Origin: Branchiostoma floridae
Taxonomy: Eukaryota > Chordata > Leptocardii > Amphioxiformes > Branchiostomatidae
Direction of reading: 5' to 3'
Length of the DNA stretch: 64,000 nucleotides
Assembly (NCBI RefSeq): GCF_000003815.2
Contig: NC_049981.1
Location: 13,255,856-13,319,855, forward strand
Under the pieces are notes generated by a model that saw nothing but the letters and a program-made list of their open reading frames with translations, was not told where the DNA came from and did no database searches. The position numbers and the translations under genes were made by a program. Shown piece by piece: positions 1 through 12,918 of this stretch (position 1 is the stretch's first letter; the number at the start of each line of letters is the position of its first letter).

Positions 1-3000
1 TCTGGTCAGCAGATGAGTCTGACCCAGGCCCGTCTGAAGCGCGCCGGGAAACTGACCACTGCCCTGGCCGACGAGCAGGACCGCTGGACAGTGAACGTTG
101 CTGAGTTTGAGCGTGACCTGGGGAACGTTGTGGGGAATGTGTTTGTGGCTGCAGCCTGTGTAGCGTACTACGGTGCCTTCACTAGCATATACCGACTGCA
201 GGTGACCACTTACGATACAATTTCAAACAATAGTTATAGTGATGATAATCTATGTCGTATGCCATAAAGCCACACAGAGAGTGCACTATCTTAATACAAC
301 TGAAGCAATGCAGTCTTATGGTAGGAAATACTGGCCTGTCTAATTTGTAACCACATGTAAATGATGCTACTGTAAGCTATTCTTGATGCACATTGGTTAG
401 ACTGTGGAAGGTGTATCTAAAAGTCCTCACTTTCATATTGAATCATATAGTAGGAGTAAGGCAGTGTATGCACAATGTAAGTTTACAAAGTTGTAAAGTA
501 AGTTTTTTTGCTTTTGTATTTCCAGCTTGTAGATCACTGGGCTCAGAGGTGCCAGGAACTGGAGATCCCTGTGTCACAGAACCTGTCCTTGTCAAGCGTC
601 ATGGCAGATCCGTACGAGATCCGTCAGTGGAATGTCGACGGGCTTCCACGTGACAATGTCTCCATTGAGAACGCCATCATGGTGACGCGGGGCCGGAGGT
701 GGCCTCTCATGATCGACCCACAGGAGCAGGCTAATCGCTGGGTGCGGAACAAGGAAGCAAGAAACGGGCTCAAGGTCATCAAACTGACGGACAAGGACTT
801 CCTGCGTACACTAGAGAACGCCATCAGGTTGGGCATGCCGGTACTGCTGGAGGAGCTTGGAGAAATGCTGGATCCCGCGCTGGAACCGATCCTCCTGAAA
901 CAGACCTTCGTACAGGGTGGCAGGCTGCTGATTCGTCTCGGAGACAGCGACGTCGACTACGACAAAAACTTCAAATTCTACATGACCACCAAGATGGCCA
1001 ATCCACATTACCTGCCTGAGGTGTGCATCAAGGTCACCATCATCAACTTCACTGTCACCAAGTCTGGGCTGGAGGACCAGCTTCTGGGGTAAGTCATGGA
1101 GTAAGGCAAGATTTAAATGTGGATGGCATTTTAGGTGCTTTGCTGTTGTACAATGTTGTACAGTTACAAAACAACATTCTATCACCTTGTTTGAACACAA
1201 TTGAGCACTATTTACAACTTCTGTTTGTGCATGTGTTATGTACAATTGCACCAGTATTAAATTCTCTCTGCATTGCTGCTACCTCCAGCAACTTGGGCTG
1301 TTTCAGAAAAACATCCCCTAGTAGATTTTATAGTTTCCATTCTGTTGTGTTGCAAAGGACTTTCCCACAAAATATGACATTTATATGATTTAAGTATAAC
1401 AAAGTAAAGTCTTGAGCAACAGTCCAAACCTGAACACTTGCAGTCCAAATGTAATGTGCTCTGTGTGTTTGGAACCAGGTTACACATGTGTGTGGCCCAA
1501 GGGCTACAGAAAAGGAGATTGGTGGTGCCTTATATGTCGAAAGGTATTGGAAGGATTTTAACTAAGTGGACTGTGTGGTTGTAGTGATGTGACCAGTCTG
1601 GAGCGACCTGACCTGGAGGAACAGCGGAACCAGCTGATCGTGAGGATCAACGCCGACAAGAACCAGCTGAAGGCCATCGAGGACCGCATCCTCAAGCTGC
1701 TCTTCCACTCCCAGGGCAACATCCTGGATGATGAGGAACTCATCAACACGCTGAACGAAAGCAAGGTGGGCATCACTGTTTTACCTTATTTTCATTGTAG
1801 AATCAGGTAATAATTATGCACTATATATGCGCTATTCACACTAAGAAATGTGCCTGTCTATGAAATACAGAAGTTTATTAAGTTACCGCTACATTGTGAT
1901 GTAACTATTGTTGTTAGTCAGTAGATCTATAATATAAAACAAGTTCATTATCATTATAAAAAGGTGGCTGTCTTGGCTGAAAAATATATAACACAAGACC
2001 TTGATGTTTCACTATCAATTAGTGTACATCATGACACACTATTCACCTAAACTAAAGGTTTTGAAAATGTGTACATCATTCTCTACATGTTCAGTTCCTG
2101 ATTTTCACTCTCTTTGCTCATTACAGGTGACATCTGGTGTAATCAATACTCGTCTGTCAGAAGCAGAGGAGACCGAAGCAAAGATCACCACTGCACGTGA
2201 GAAGTACCGTCCTGTGTCGGCACGTGGCTCCACGATGTACTTTGTGGTGGCTTCCCTGGCCGAGATCGACCCCATGTACCAGTTCTCTCTCAAGTACTTC
2301 AAGCAGCTGTTCAACATGACCATCGAACAGAGCGAGAAGAGTGATGATCTGAGTGTGAGACTGACCACTCTGCTTGACCAGACCACCATCGCTATCTACA
2401 CCAACGTGTCCCGTGGCTTGTTTGAGGTGCACAAGCTGGTCTTCTCCTTCATGCTGTGTGCGGAGATCATGCGGCAGGAGGGAACCATCAATGATGTGGA
2501 GTGGAACTTCTTCCTGCGTGGTGCCGGCAGCATNNNNNNNNNNNNNNNNNNNNNNNNNNNNNNNNNNNNNNNNNNNNNNNNNNNNNNNNNNNNNNNNNNN
2601 NNNNNNNNNNNNNNNNNNNNNNNNNNNNNNNNNTAACTGTACTGTCTGCTTGTTGGAGTGATTGATGTATTACCCATCACCAACAGGCATCTACTACGCA
2701 CCGGAGACGGAGACTCTTGCGTCGTACCGGCAGTACGTAGAGGATCTGCCCATCCTGGATGACCCTGAGATTTTCTGCATGCACGACAATGCCAACATCT
2801 CTTTCCAGGTCAGAACACCATGCTACATACAACAGAATTTTAGGCTAAGCATATCTACATTTATACACTCAGTCAATCCTGTACTAGTGCATGATGACCA
2901 CTTTTCCATTGTGGCCACTCTGGTCGTCCCACAGTTTTTTTCCCATGGATCCAAGCGTCAAAATTGCAATGAAAAACTTTCCCAAACATTATGATTGAAA

Positions 3001-5907
3001 GTCTTTTGGATATTGAAGTATTTTCAAATACAATCAGTCCTGGCTCTTACCTGCTTACATTATGTAAAAGAGGCCTCCTATAGCCTATGTTCTACCAACC
3101 TGATGAAATTAGGTTTGAAAGTCTATTGAGAAGTACTTCAAAAGTTGAAAGACTGAGCCAAAACCTTTCTTCTCTGTACGCAAAGGATACCTTTCTAAAT
3201 GTTCCATTATTTGTCTGTGTCTGCAGGTACAAGAGACAACAGCGCTAGTCAGTACAGTGCTGGAGGTTCAGCCGAGGTCCACAGGAGGGGGAGGGGGGAA
3301 GTCTGATGACGACACCGTGTACGAGCTGGCAGAAACCATCCTGGGGAAGCTGCCGGACAGCCTGGATGTGGAGAATGCTGACAGCTCCATGTTTGAGCCG
3401 GACAGCAAGGGTCGGCTGAACTCGCTGACTACAGTGCTGGTACAGGAGGTGGACAGGTTCAACTCACTGCTGAAGGTTATCAAGGTAGGCACTGCGCCAG
3501 TTATTAGTGGTTTTGTGGCAGTTGATTCTTGTACAATTTTTGTAAACTTTTGTCATTTGACAACACAAGCAGTTAATGTCATCTATTCAAATGCTCTCTT
3601 TTGCACAGAACTCGCTGAAGCAGCTGCAGAAAGCCATCAAAGGTCTGGTGGTGATGTCAGAACAGCTGGAGATGGTGTACGTGGCTTTCCTCAACAACCA
3701 GGTGCCTGGGCTGTGGGCCAACTCTGCGTACCCCTCCCTCAAACCACTGGCTTCATGGGTACAGGATCTCATCTATAGGACTTCCTTCATTGACGTGAGT
3801 GCCTGATCAATGATTGGTATTTCTAATGATCGATATTACTCAGGTCCTGTGGTTTCGAAAACATATCTTAACAGAATTTGTTTTTTGGCTATTGTTTTAC
3901 ATAGGGAATGGTCTTCTCAGGTTAAACCCTAGCTGTAATGGTCTCTGTAGAAAGTTAAAGGATAAACTTCACCTCCTGCATGAAAGTTCAGCTGTCTGGT
4001 AGAACATATGAAAACCTCATTGCAAAAACTCAGACACACAGTGGTAGACAGGCCAAAGAACCCTTTCTCCCTTGGTGTGCACAGTTTGTATTTGAATATC
4101 TTGCCAGACCACTAGATAATGCTTGGTTATATTACTACATGTATGTAGCACCTTTTACCTTCGTTCAATGCTGTATGAAAATGTGTCTTTTTTTTTTTCA
4201 GAACTGGATCCGACAAGGTCTTCCCAAGTCTTATTGGCTCTCCGGATTTTTCTTCCCACAAGGTCAGCTACTTACTATTCTACTCTGTCAGCACAGATAG
4301 ACTTCCATGTTGATTTATTATCAGTTATGATTGTTATGTCAGTTAATACTTTTTGAGTATAGCTGTTCTAACGCTAAATTTTGCATTTTTCTTCCCACAT
4401 GTTTCAGGCTTCCTGACAGGCACACTGCAGAACTATGCCAGGAGGTACGACTATCCCATCGATGCGCTGAGCTTCCAGTTCAAAGTGATACCGCACTACC
4501 GCGCACAGGCAGACGTCTACGAAGCACAGAAAAATCTGCAGTTTGGTGAGGAGATGGAGCTAGACAAAGAGGTAAGACTTTTTCTATCTTAAAGATTTGT
4601 GACATTTTTTTGAAGTTTTGATACAGGCTTCACTGTCAATAACAATGCAATGTTTGAAGATCTCTTAAGCATTCAAATCCATTCATGAAGTTTTAAAAAA
4701 ATCTCAGAGAAAAATGCATCAGATTCTGCAATTCCAATAAAACTTGCTTGGTAGCCCAAATCTATCCTGCTTCTTTCTAACTCTATAAACTTTNNNNNNN
4801 NNNNNNNNNNNNNNNNNNNNNNNNNNNNNNNNNNNNNNNNNNNNNNNNNNNNNNNNNNNNNNNNNNNNNNNNNNNNNNNNNNNNNNNNNNNNNNNNNNNN
4901 NNNNNNNNNNNNNATCACATACATAGACCAAATGTCATGATAATATTTCATCTTGGAGTATAACAAAAATATGCTGCAATGTCATGTACTTAGTTATACA
5001 AGCTTCTTGATAATGGTAATATTCTTTACTTGACATTGACCTTGGCAATCTGTTTGTCAGATTGATTCCCCCCAAGATGGCGTCCTTGTTCACGGCCTGT
5101 TCTTCGACTGCGCCCGCTGGGACGACGAGAACTGCGTGGTGGGAGACGCACTGAAGGGAACGATGAACGCGCCATTACCCATCATGCACATGGAACCACG
5201 CATGAACTACAGTCCTGATGCCACGGACTACCCCTGTCCGCTCTATAAAACATCGGCTAGGGCTGGAGTCTTGTCCACTACTGGTGAGTTAACTGCCGCT
5301 GTGCTCTATGAATAAGATTCAATCATTTTGGTTCATGTAGGTCAATAAAGGTTAGACATCAAGTCTCAAGGTACTCAAGCATCTGCTGTCTGTCATCAGT
5401 GACTCAGTCAGCGGTCACTGTCTGAAACTGTCTTACCTTTTGCAACATTCATCCAGCTACTTGAGTAATTTTGGTATTGAAGATTTCATTTTTTTTATCC
5501 AGCGTTACATTTGGTACATATGGAGGTCATCCATCCTTCTTGTTTTGCGATATATATATATATAAGGGGACAAAACCATCTTATTATTATAAACATAACC
5601 TTGTGCCATTTTGGCAAAGGTAGTGATTCTACCTTTCAATGTAAACTATTGAACGTAATCCATTTGATTGTCACAGATCTGTTCAAGTTTCCCAAGTATG
5701 CAAATAACTTACTACATGTTTTTTATGTAAATGACTACCTTCTGAATGTAAGAGTTATGCATGATAAATTCACCAACAAAACTGCCATGCCCTTTCCCCA
5801 CAGGTCATTCCACCAACTTCGTCGTCCCTGTCTACCTTCCCTCAAGCCAGCCGGCTGACTACTGGGTCAGCATGGGAACAGCACTGCTGTGTCAGCTGAA
5901 CGAGTAG
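1..5907 (+). CDS. DNAH6: Axonemal dynein heavy chain, DNAH6 type, C-terminal part (5' end outside window)
   Basis: Motor subunit of an inner-arm axonemal dynein that moves along microtubules using ATP in cilia and flagella. Visible exons: 1-201, 526-1088, 1585-1765, 2127-2533 (cut by a gap), 2687-2808, 3227-3484, 3609-3794, 4202-4262, 4408-4571, 5061-5283, 5804-5907. All phases join across GT-AG introns. The 450 residues before the gap cover the end of the stalk coiled coil ([10 protein letters not shown]), AAA5 ([56 protein letters not shown]) and the start of AAA6 (EWNFFLRG). The 371 after it are the dynein C-terminal domain ([36 protein letters not shown]), ending GHSTNFV...LLCQLNE then TAG. 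From memory, the AAA5 block and the ending fit DNAH6 better than DNAH3/7/12 or DNAH1. The family is about 4,100 residues long, so most of the gene lies upstream. Confidence 0.9.
2534..2633. other. Assembly gap (100 N) inside DNAH6-type gene
   Basis: Exactly 100 N, the usual placeholder for a gap of unknown length. The exon on the left stops inside AAA6 just after the FFLRGAGS segment. The next exon, at 2687, starts at the [10 protein letters not shown] segment, which in dynein heavy chains lies roughly 400 residues further on. The real gap is therefore much longer than 100 bp and should hold several exons. Confidence 0.95.
4794..4913. other. Assembly gap (120 N) in an intron
   Basis: A run of 120 N in the intron between exons 4408-4571 and 5061-5283. 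Both flanking exons are phase 0 and join as LDKE-IDSPQDG with no missing protein, so this gap costs no coding sequence. Confidence 0.95.
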
Positions 5908-7538
5908 AGTGTGTGCTGTCAAACTTAGCAAATCTGTGTACACTTACCTGTGACACAAGAATCTCAATGATTGATTCTTTAGAATTTTGTAAATAGGAAA
6001 AATGTGCCTCATAGCTGTCAGTGCCTTATTCATGTAGGAATTCAGTGCCTGGTACATAGAATTCTATTTGTTGTACAAAGAATGTGCCTGAGTTATGTTG
6101 TCATTGCTGAAGTTTGCTGACATTTTGAGTCCTTTGTATAATGTTATCCAGCACTTGCACTCTATCTCAAGTGATATAGATCTGTTTTGACAACCACATC
6201 TTTGTGAAGTTGTATTTTTGTACTTGCATAATTTGTGTTTTGATTGAGAATTGCCACTTTGTAAACATCCAGCATTTACTCAATATAAGAATTCTTGATA
6301 GCAATTATGAAGTATAGAACAGTACATGTGTTAGTGCCAAGGACTCTGTAATAGTACATCAAGAGGCTATAGGTGTTGTTATTTTCTACCCAATTTTAAG
6401 GGGGAAACCTCTTAAAAGATATATATCTCAATCCCAAATTGTTACTAAAACTATGCTATTATTAAAATTACTCCACAATGTGTAAAGTAAAGATTGCTGC
6501 TATTTGTGTGCACATTTTTGACACACTTCTTACCCTACTAAATGCCTATTTCAGTTATATGGTGTGTTATTCTTTTCAATTGTGTCAATTCTGATTGGTT
6601 ATTATAAGATATGCATATAGAGTGAGTTTTGTTGTGTGAAGAGCACTTAATGGTGATTGGATTTTGTGTATATTTGTTATGACAGTAAGAAATCTGGGTT
6701 AACATGTATGAAAAAAAAAATTACCAACTTTGTTGTGTGTAAATTTTGTTCAACATAGCTTGTACTCGATGCTAGACTGTAAATGTTTTGATGAAGAAAG
6801 AATGTACATTGTATTTTTCTGATACACCGTTTTCTTGCTGCACTGTCAAGGTAAGGTTGATTAAACTGGGAAACTGTCACATTGTCTTTGTGTTTTTTGT
6901 TTACATTAAAATGTTAACAGGTCTTCATTGTTCATTGTAATGTCAGGAGAAACGGTACATGACTATGAGATAAGCTACACTACAATATGTTGTAGCGTAG
7001 ATTGTAGCCAAGTTGTGTTCTTAGGTTTTGGTTAGATGCCTGAAGCTCACCTCTACACTGGACCAAAAGCTTAACTTCCCCTTCAAAAGACGACCTTTTG
7101 GTAGGCCCTTCTCAATGTCATTTTATATTGATGATAGTCATAGAATTAGAGACAAGTAAGGTGTCAAGGTAGAAACTATTTGCGTAGATAGAATTTGTGC
7201 TTTTTTGGGAGCAGATGTAGGTGCCACATAGTCGTAATATTTCAAACTTTTTCACATTTCAAGATCATATTTATCAGGACACTACAGTATACTTATTTCC
7301 TAGATTGCACTGTGTTTTATTGTTCCCGAACGGTGCCCAGTTTGGGGTCATCTGAGGTAACCAACAATGCCCGTTCCAGAACATATTTTTGCTTTGAATA
7401 TTCGAACCTGGCAACCATTCCAGTAAACACTGTAGAAAACACTTTCGCTACGAACTCACGCATTTCTTTCACGTGCCGTTTGCGAAGCGTTTTAGCGAAA
7501 CATTACGAAGATCTAGATATATAATTTCGGTATCAATA
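5908..7538 (+). other. 3' UTR of the dynein gene and intergenic spacer
   Basis: No coding frame is supported here. The sequence after the TAG is AT-rich and UTR-like up to about 6.9 kb. The stretch before 7539 (about 7320-7538) is richer in CpG and is the likely promoter and 5' UTR of the next gene; no TATA box is obvious. Short open frames at 6677-6880 (minus) and 7195-7524 (plus) show no recognisable protein and were left out. Confidence 0.6.
6860..6865 (+). terminator. Possible poly(A) signal of the dynein gene
   Basis: An ATTAAA hexamer followed 15-40 nt later by a T/GT-rich stretch, about 950 nt after the stop codon. A second ATTAAA lies near 6905. Either could be used; transcript 3' ends are needed to decide. 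Confidence 0.35.
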
Positions 7539-10500
7539 ATGTCGAAACAGGTAAAAGAGAAGTACAGTGACCTTTTGGCAAAGGATGCTGCTAAGTCGGA
7601 AAAAAAATTGATCAAAGAGAAACACGGACTTCACAGAGAAGAGGGTGAGCAAAGAGATGGACAGCTAGGTGAGAATTGCCACATTGTCCTGTCATTTGAC
7701 ATGTATCCATCACTTCTTATTAATTTAAGTGTCTACCTGTATCTAGAAAGAAGTAAACGCTTCTGTGTGCTATTTGCCCAAGGTGCGGTCTTTCTACAGC
7801 GTACAGATGAGGACCAAACTCTCATTGCCCAGTCTTCGGACAAGGTAACCACACTCACTGTTCAAACATTGCTTAAAAACACTCCGTGGTCCGTCCTCTG
7901 TTGATATCTGTTGTTCAAGTGTCTTACCAACAAAACTGGCACCCAATTCATTGGCCTGTACGTGATACAAGCGGGGTCTTGGACAATGCGCTTCTCCTAA
8001 ACAGACTCGTCTATGCCCGCTACTTGTGTTGATTTGTTATTCAGCACCAAGGACAGGTCTAAGTCCTAATGTGTGGAGTTTTTTTCATCGAGGAATGGTG
8101 TGTTTATCTTTGTGTGAATGGCTTTAGGTACTATAAACAGATATGTTTATATGTTTATGGATGGCGTTCAGTAAAGGTATAGGATTATTAGTAGGTAGTC
8201 TGGGTGTATTCATAAGTTACAACATTCTACATTAACAGTCCACCGTACCAAAGCGTGGTGCGGAAACAAGCAGCAGGGACCGAAGCCACGAACCGTACAG
8301 GTCGCCTTGGCTATCCAGCGACGCGGACTCCGAGGATTCCTCAGGGGGCGAGCGGAACCCGAGCCGAGACAGACGGCGACACAAACACAAGAAACACCAC
8401 TCACGCCGCAAGACGTCTTCACGGCACACACCATCTAAGGTAGCACACGTTTCAGCTGTCCGGGCACGAGAGAAAAAGAGACGGCCATCTCCTCCTCATG
8501 TCGTGTTGAAGCTGCGCCGCGTGGCGTCGTCTCCTCATCCTACAACCAAGGGAACAGCCAGCACAGGCCGTCACAACAAGGAGTACGTGGTAATACATGG
8601 AAACAAATTTAAAACACATAAAGTCGGGCATGGAGACACTGGCAGCTTCAAGCGACAGTTTTCCACCATGGGCTCAGATGAATCCTATCGTAAAGTGAGT
8701 AAAGATAACAGGCGTCGAATATCTTACGAACAGTACAAGGCAAACCTCAAGAGATCTGCCAGCCATAAAAGCAGGGTGGGCGCCAGAGCAACATTCGCGC
8801 CCTTTGCGACTGCTCACACTTCTAACGTCTCGGGCGAGACGGAGAAGAGTTACACTTTTGATAGCCAGATCCTTAAAGCGCGTCCGTTGAGTCAGTCTGA
8901 GGAGCAGCGACTTGCTGAGGTCACTGCAAGAATCCGCGCTCGTACAGGGGCGATATGTCCGCTCACGGCGGAGTATTCACTCAAGAAGATGCACATCCCT
9001 GCCCGCCGCCCGACATCGTCCCAAGTTGAGGTAAGCACCTCAGAAACATCCCAGCGCTTGAAGGATCACAGTACCACCGATCCTCCTCCCTGCTCTGCTG
9101 CTTCTGAAGCAGAATCAACTCAGACCGAATCTTCTGTTGGGGGAGAGGGCAAGGCTAAAGCAGTAGGTTACGGACATCACATCGCGTTCGAGCCTAAGTC
9201 ACAGAGAACACGCACCGGGATGACCCTTGCAGATTTCGTCAAAATGGCACAGGAAAGTGTCAGGAACGACCAACTGCTCGAGAAGTTCACCGCTCAGCAT
9301 GCCACGGAGAAAGCTGCGAAAGGAAATGTTACCCTCTACACTGAGCCGATTGACCCTACTGTCACAGAATCAGGACAGAAGACTTCAGCTTCTTCAGGAC
9401 GTCCGGACGGACGTGATGAATACAATCTGAGTCTGCCCTCTGGCGACCAGAAGTATACGGCACCTCCGGAGATTCCTCCGCTGAGTAGCGACAGAGCTGA
9501 CAGGGTACGCTTCAGTCACGGTGGTAGGGCTGAGCGAGCACACCCCGGCCATGATCACATATGGAATGGACGTGATGAAGGCTTCTGGCACCAGTCGCAA
9601 TATCGGATACAGTCCTCTCAATTGCCTGGCAGCAAACAGGTTAGTCATTCATATCTAATTACTATATCTTTGTTTGTCAACATCTTAACAATTTGGAAGT
9701 ATGCTAAAAAATTTCAGTCTCAAAGAAAGTCACTTTGAGAAAGTTCCTTGTCTATGTCTATGACGGAAGCAGAAAGTTATGATACGGGTAAAAGCAGTTT
9801 CTTTGAAATGTGAGTTTATCTGTGCCCAAATAAACGTACACACAGTAATACACTACACAAGTTGAAATGCTCAACATTTCCCCTAAATTAAAGTTTCATA
9901 AATAACATGAAATTAACAGATTTTTCAATATTAATCGATTATTCTTGAACAAAGACACATTTTGGTTAATACAGTTCTTTGCCGCACATGTGACAGGTTT
10001 CAGGGACTGCTCAGTTTTGCCACCAAGCGGCGACTGCTGTCGTTGCATCATCTCCCGGCACACAACGGGCTGACAGCCAATCAGAACCTCTGACGTCACG
10101 ACCCACACCTCTGGAGGTTTTACAGGTCAGATTTCTTCCTAATAAAAATACAAACAACTGCCTGTTTCTCAGTATTGTAAATGTTCGGGTTGAAGCTGAA
10201 ATTTGTCATCAGTGGTTGTAGAAGTAATGTCACGTTAGCTATGTTGCCACGTTTTGAACATATTTTCGATTATTATGCAGATGTAATTGAAAATTTTCAG
10301 TGACTTTTTTACTCCAGAGGGTGAGAGCCAAAAACAAGATCGCATCTAAAGACAGCACAGGCGGAGAGACCACTAAACCCGCGGACTCCGTTATGTCATG
10401 TGACACGGAAGCTGGGGATGCACGTCGTCATGGTAACGGCATCAAACGCGCCGACATCCACGGGCAGCAGTTGACGTCCCAACGCAAACCTCTGGTGTCA

Positions 10501-12918
10501 CCACCCATATCTCTGACGTCACCGACCAAACCTCTGACGTCACCACCAACACCTGTACAGGTCGGTATTTTTGCTGACGACAAAAATGCACCACAACATT
10601 GTAAATCTTGAATCTTTCCCAGTACAAAGATAATCGTCGTCATTGCGGTCGTCATCTACCTGAAGGAACGGTTAGTTATCTAGCCTATATTCTATACCAT
10701 TAACTGGGCGGTAGGTACTACTTTGTGCAAGCATGTTATAACCTCCTTGCTTTGTGCACATCGCTAATTTAACAACAGAACACAAGGTCAGCTACGCTAA
10801 CTCATCATATGCAACAGACCTAACATCCATACCATTCCCATGTGATTATGATATGTCATATGGAAGAACATTAAATCAGACTTGTTTTGCCTCTTTTTAC
10901 AGAATGCTTCAGATAACAATCAGCAGCAGGTGGAGACAGCCAAAGATGAGCCCACCAGCCGCCAGCACTCCATCTGGTCTAGCGACTCCGAGTCCGAGTC
11001 ATCAGATGACGAGTGCTGGTGCATGGAGTGTTTCAAAAGCCGCATCATGGGCTGGCATGTCCCTCACGTAGACAAGTTTGCCGCCATGAAACAGGCAGGC
11101 GAGAATCAGACCATCACTTCAGTGCCAGCAGTCGTCACGGCGACAGCAGATGTCCAGGAGAGTGCCGAGACAGCAGTAGCGACGTCTGCCTTATCAGAGA
11201 TACCGAAGCCTGAGGAGAGCCACGCTGGCACCACGACAGCATCAACGATTACTGTAAAAGATGTTAGCGCTGTGACAGAGACAACATCAGCAGAGACACG
11301 GAGTCAGAACAGCATCGAAACACCCATGACAGCTGTCCTGCCGATTAGCGCCACGTCAACAACAATGATGCAACCGATGTCACCTTTGGCGCCGAAAGAT
11401 CACATCACCCTTGAGGAAGCATTAGCAACCCTAGTTACGGCAGAAAGCGAGGGCAGTCCAAAGACAGCTGAAGAAGAATCCACAAAAATCAAGACACCAT
11501 CACATGAGTTTTCACAAGTGAATAGGAAGTCAGCAAAATCGTCTTCATCCCCTTCCCAGGAGGAATGGTTTAAGATATTTCTGGACGAGGCGTTTGTTGA
11601 CTTCCGTCCGGTATCTCCAACAGGGTCCATTCACTCCTCTTTGTTTGGCTCATCGAAGTCGTCGGAGGAAAACCAGACCGATTTTTCACTGGACACGACA
11701 ACACGGCCCGGTCAGAAGAAGGCGCATGTATCAGAGAGCACACAAGGCAGTGCCAGTAGTTACTCAAGCTCCAGGCCAAGTAACGACAATAATGTCAGGT
11801 CACATAAAACAAGGACTGTGTCTAAGAAAAGGGCGCAAAGCAGTCCAGATACAAGCTCCGATAAAAGTGCCCGAGGCAGTACAAGCGGTACCACGGCGTC
11901 CTTGAGCGTCCTGTCAATCAAGGGCCGTGATGACGGAATTAACGGTTCTAAGAAACGGGCGCGAAGCAAGTCAGATACCAACTCTAGCAAAGATGGACAA
12001 GACATCGGCAATACTTGCAGTGATACCTCTTCAAGCTCATTGTCGATCAACAAGTCACACCGTGCTGGCAAAATGATTGCTCATAGGAAAAGGGCGCGAA
12101 GCAGTTCAGAAACAAGTTCTACTAAAAGTGGCCAAAGCAGCACCAATACCAGTACCAGGAAAACCTTGCTGAGTGTCGGCAAGAAATCACGTCGAGGTGA
12201 CAAAATGAATGGTTCTAAGAAACGAACTGGAAGAATCTCAAATACCAGCTCTGGCAAAAGTGCCCGTGGCACTACCAGTGCTAGTGCTTCCTTGAGTCAC
12301 CTGCCAGACAACAACAAGACACATTATTGTGGCAAAAAGAAGCGGGTCCGACCGGACCCAGATCATGCCAGTGTAGAGAAAAGCACCCGCACCAAGTCTT
12401 CAGGACAAAGACCTCTGGTATCGATGTACTTTAGCTGTGAACCCATCGACTTCTTCGCCCCTGATGAAAAGAGAGACGACAGCGACGACGGCTATGAGAC
12501 GCCGTGGAACTTCGGTGTCACCCCTAATCTGTCCCTGAGTCGCTTAGACGACGGGCTGTGGCACTCCTCCAAGCCGGTAAGGAGCCTAAGCAGACCGCCG
12601 CCTCTTCCTCCTCCGTTGTATCATCCCCGTCCACCGGGGCTAGAGCACATCAAGGACAGCCCTCCCCCGACCAGCCCGGGCTCGCCGCGCCACCCTAGCT
12701 ACCCGCTCCGGTACGGGGCCACGGGGAGAAGCAAGCCGGCACACTACTACATGGCGCCGTACCACAGAGTCGGCGTTCTGGAGCACATCGGCTCCCCGTT
12801 ACAGTCCACCTCCACATGTCCCGACCACATGGTGGCCAGGTACCAGAACTACCTGTGGATCGAGCCGTACGACTGGGAGGGCACCGATATGTGTGACATG
12901 TTCGACGCGACTGAGTAG
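7539..12918 (+). CDS. Unrecognised Ser/Arg/Lys-rich protein, probably nuclear (six exons, 1326 residues)
   Basis: Exons 7539-7668, 7783-7844, 8239-9639, 9997-10125, 10318-10560 and 10903-12918 join in phase (1, 0, 0, 0, 0) to give 1326 residues. The start is ATG 7539 (MSKQVKEKYSDLLAKD), the stop TAG 12916-12918. Exon 3 is open for 88 codons before its first in-frame GTG at 8503; that stretch is RS-like (SRDRSHEPYRSP, DRRRHKHKKHHSRRK). Exons 4-5 repeat a P-L-T-S-P motif. At about residues 960-1150 there are five degenerate repeats, each with a basic cluster (SKKRAQSSPD, SKKRARSKSD, HRKRARSSSE, SKKRTGRISN, KKKRVRPDPD), which resemble nuclear localisation signals. The C-terminus is different: Pro-rich, then an aromatic/acidic end (QNYLWIEPYDWEG). 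Mostly low complexity and likely disordered. I do not recognise a family; chromatin or RNA processing would be guesses. Confidence 0.72.
11815..12390 (+). repeat. Five degenerate in-frame repeats with basic KKRAR-like clusters
   Basis: Within the last exon of the 7539-12918 gene, about 35-45 codons recur five times in the order basic cluster, Ser/Thr-Asp/Glu stretch, SSxKSxR, Ser/Thr-rich spacer. Copies have diverged at both DNA and protein level, so this is an old protein-level repeat rather than a young satellite. Confidence 0.65.

Noticed and set aside
7473-7541. Upstream in-frame ATG (7473) for the RS/KR-repeat gene
   Set aside because: It would add 22 residues, but the downstream ATG at 7539 opens the charged N-terminus more plausibly. 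Either remains possible without a transcript.
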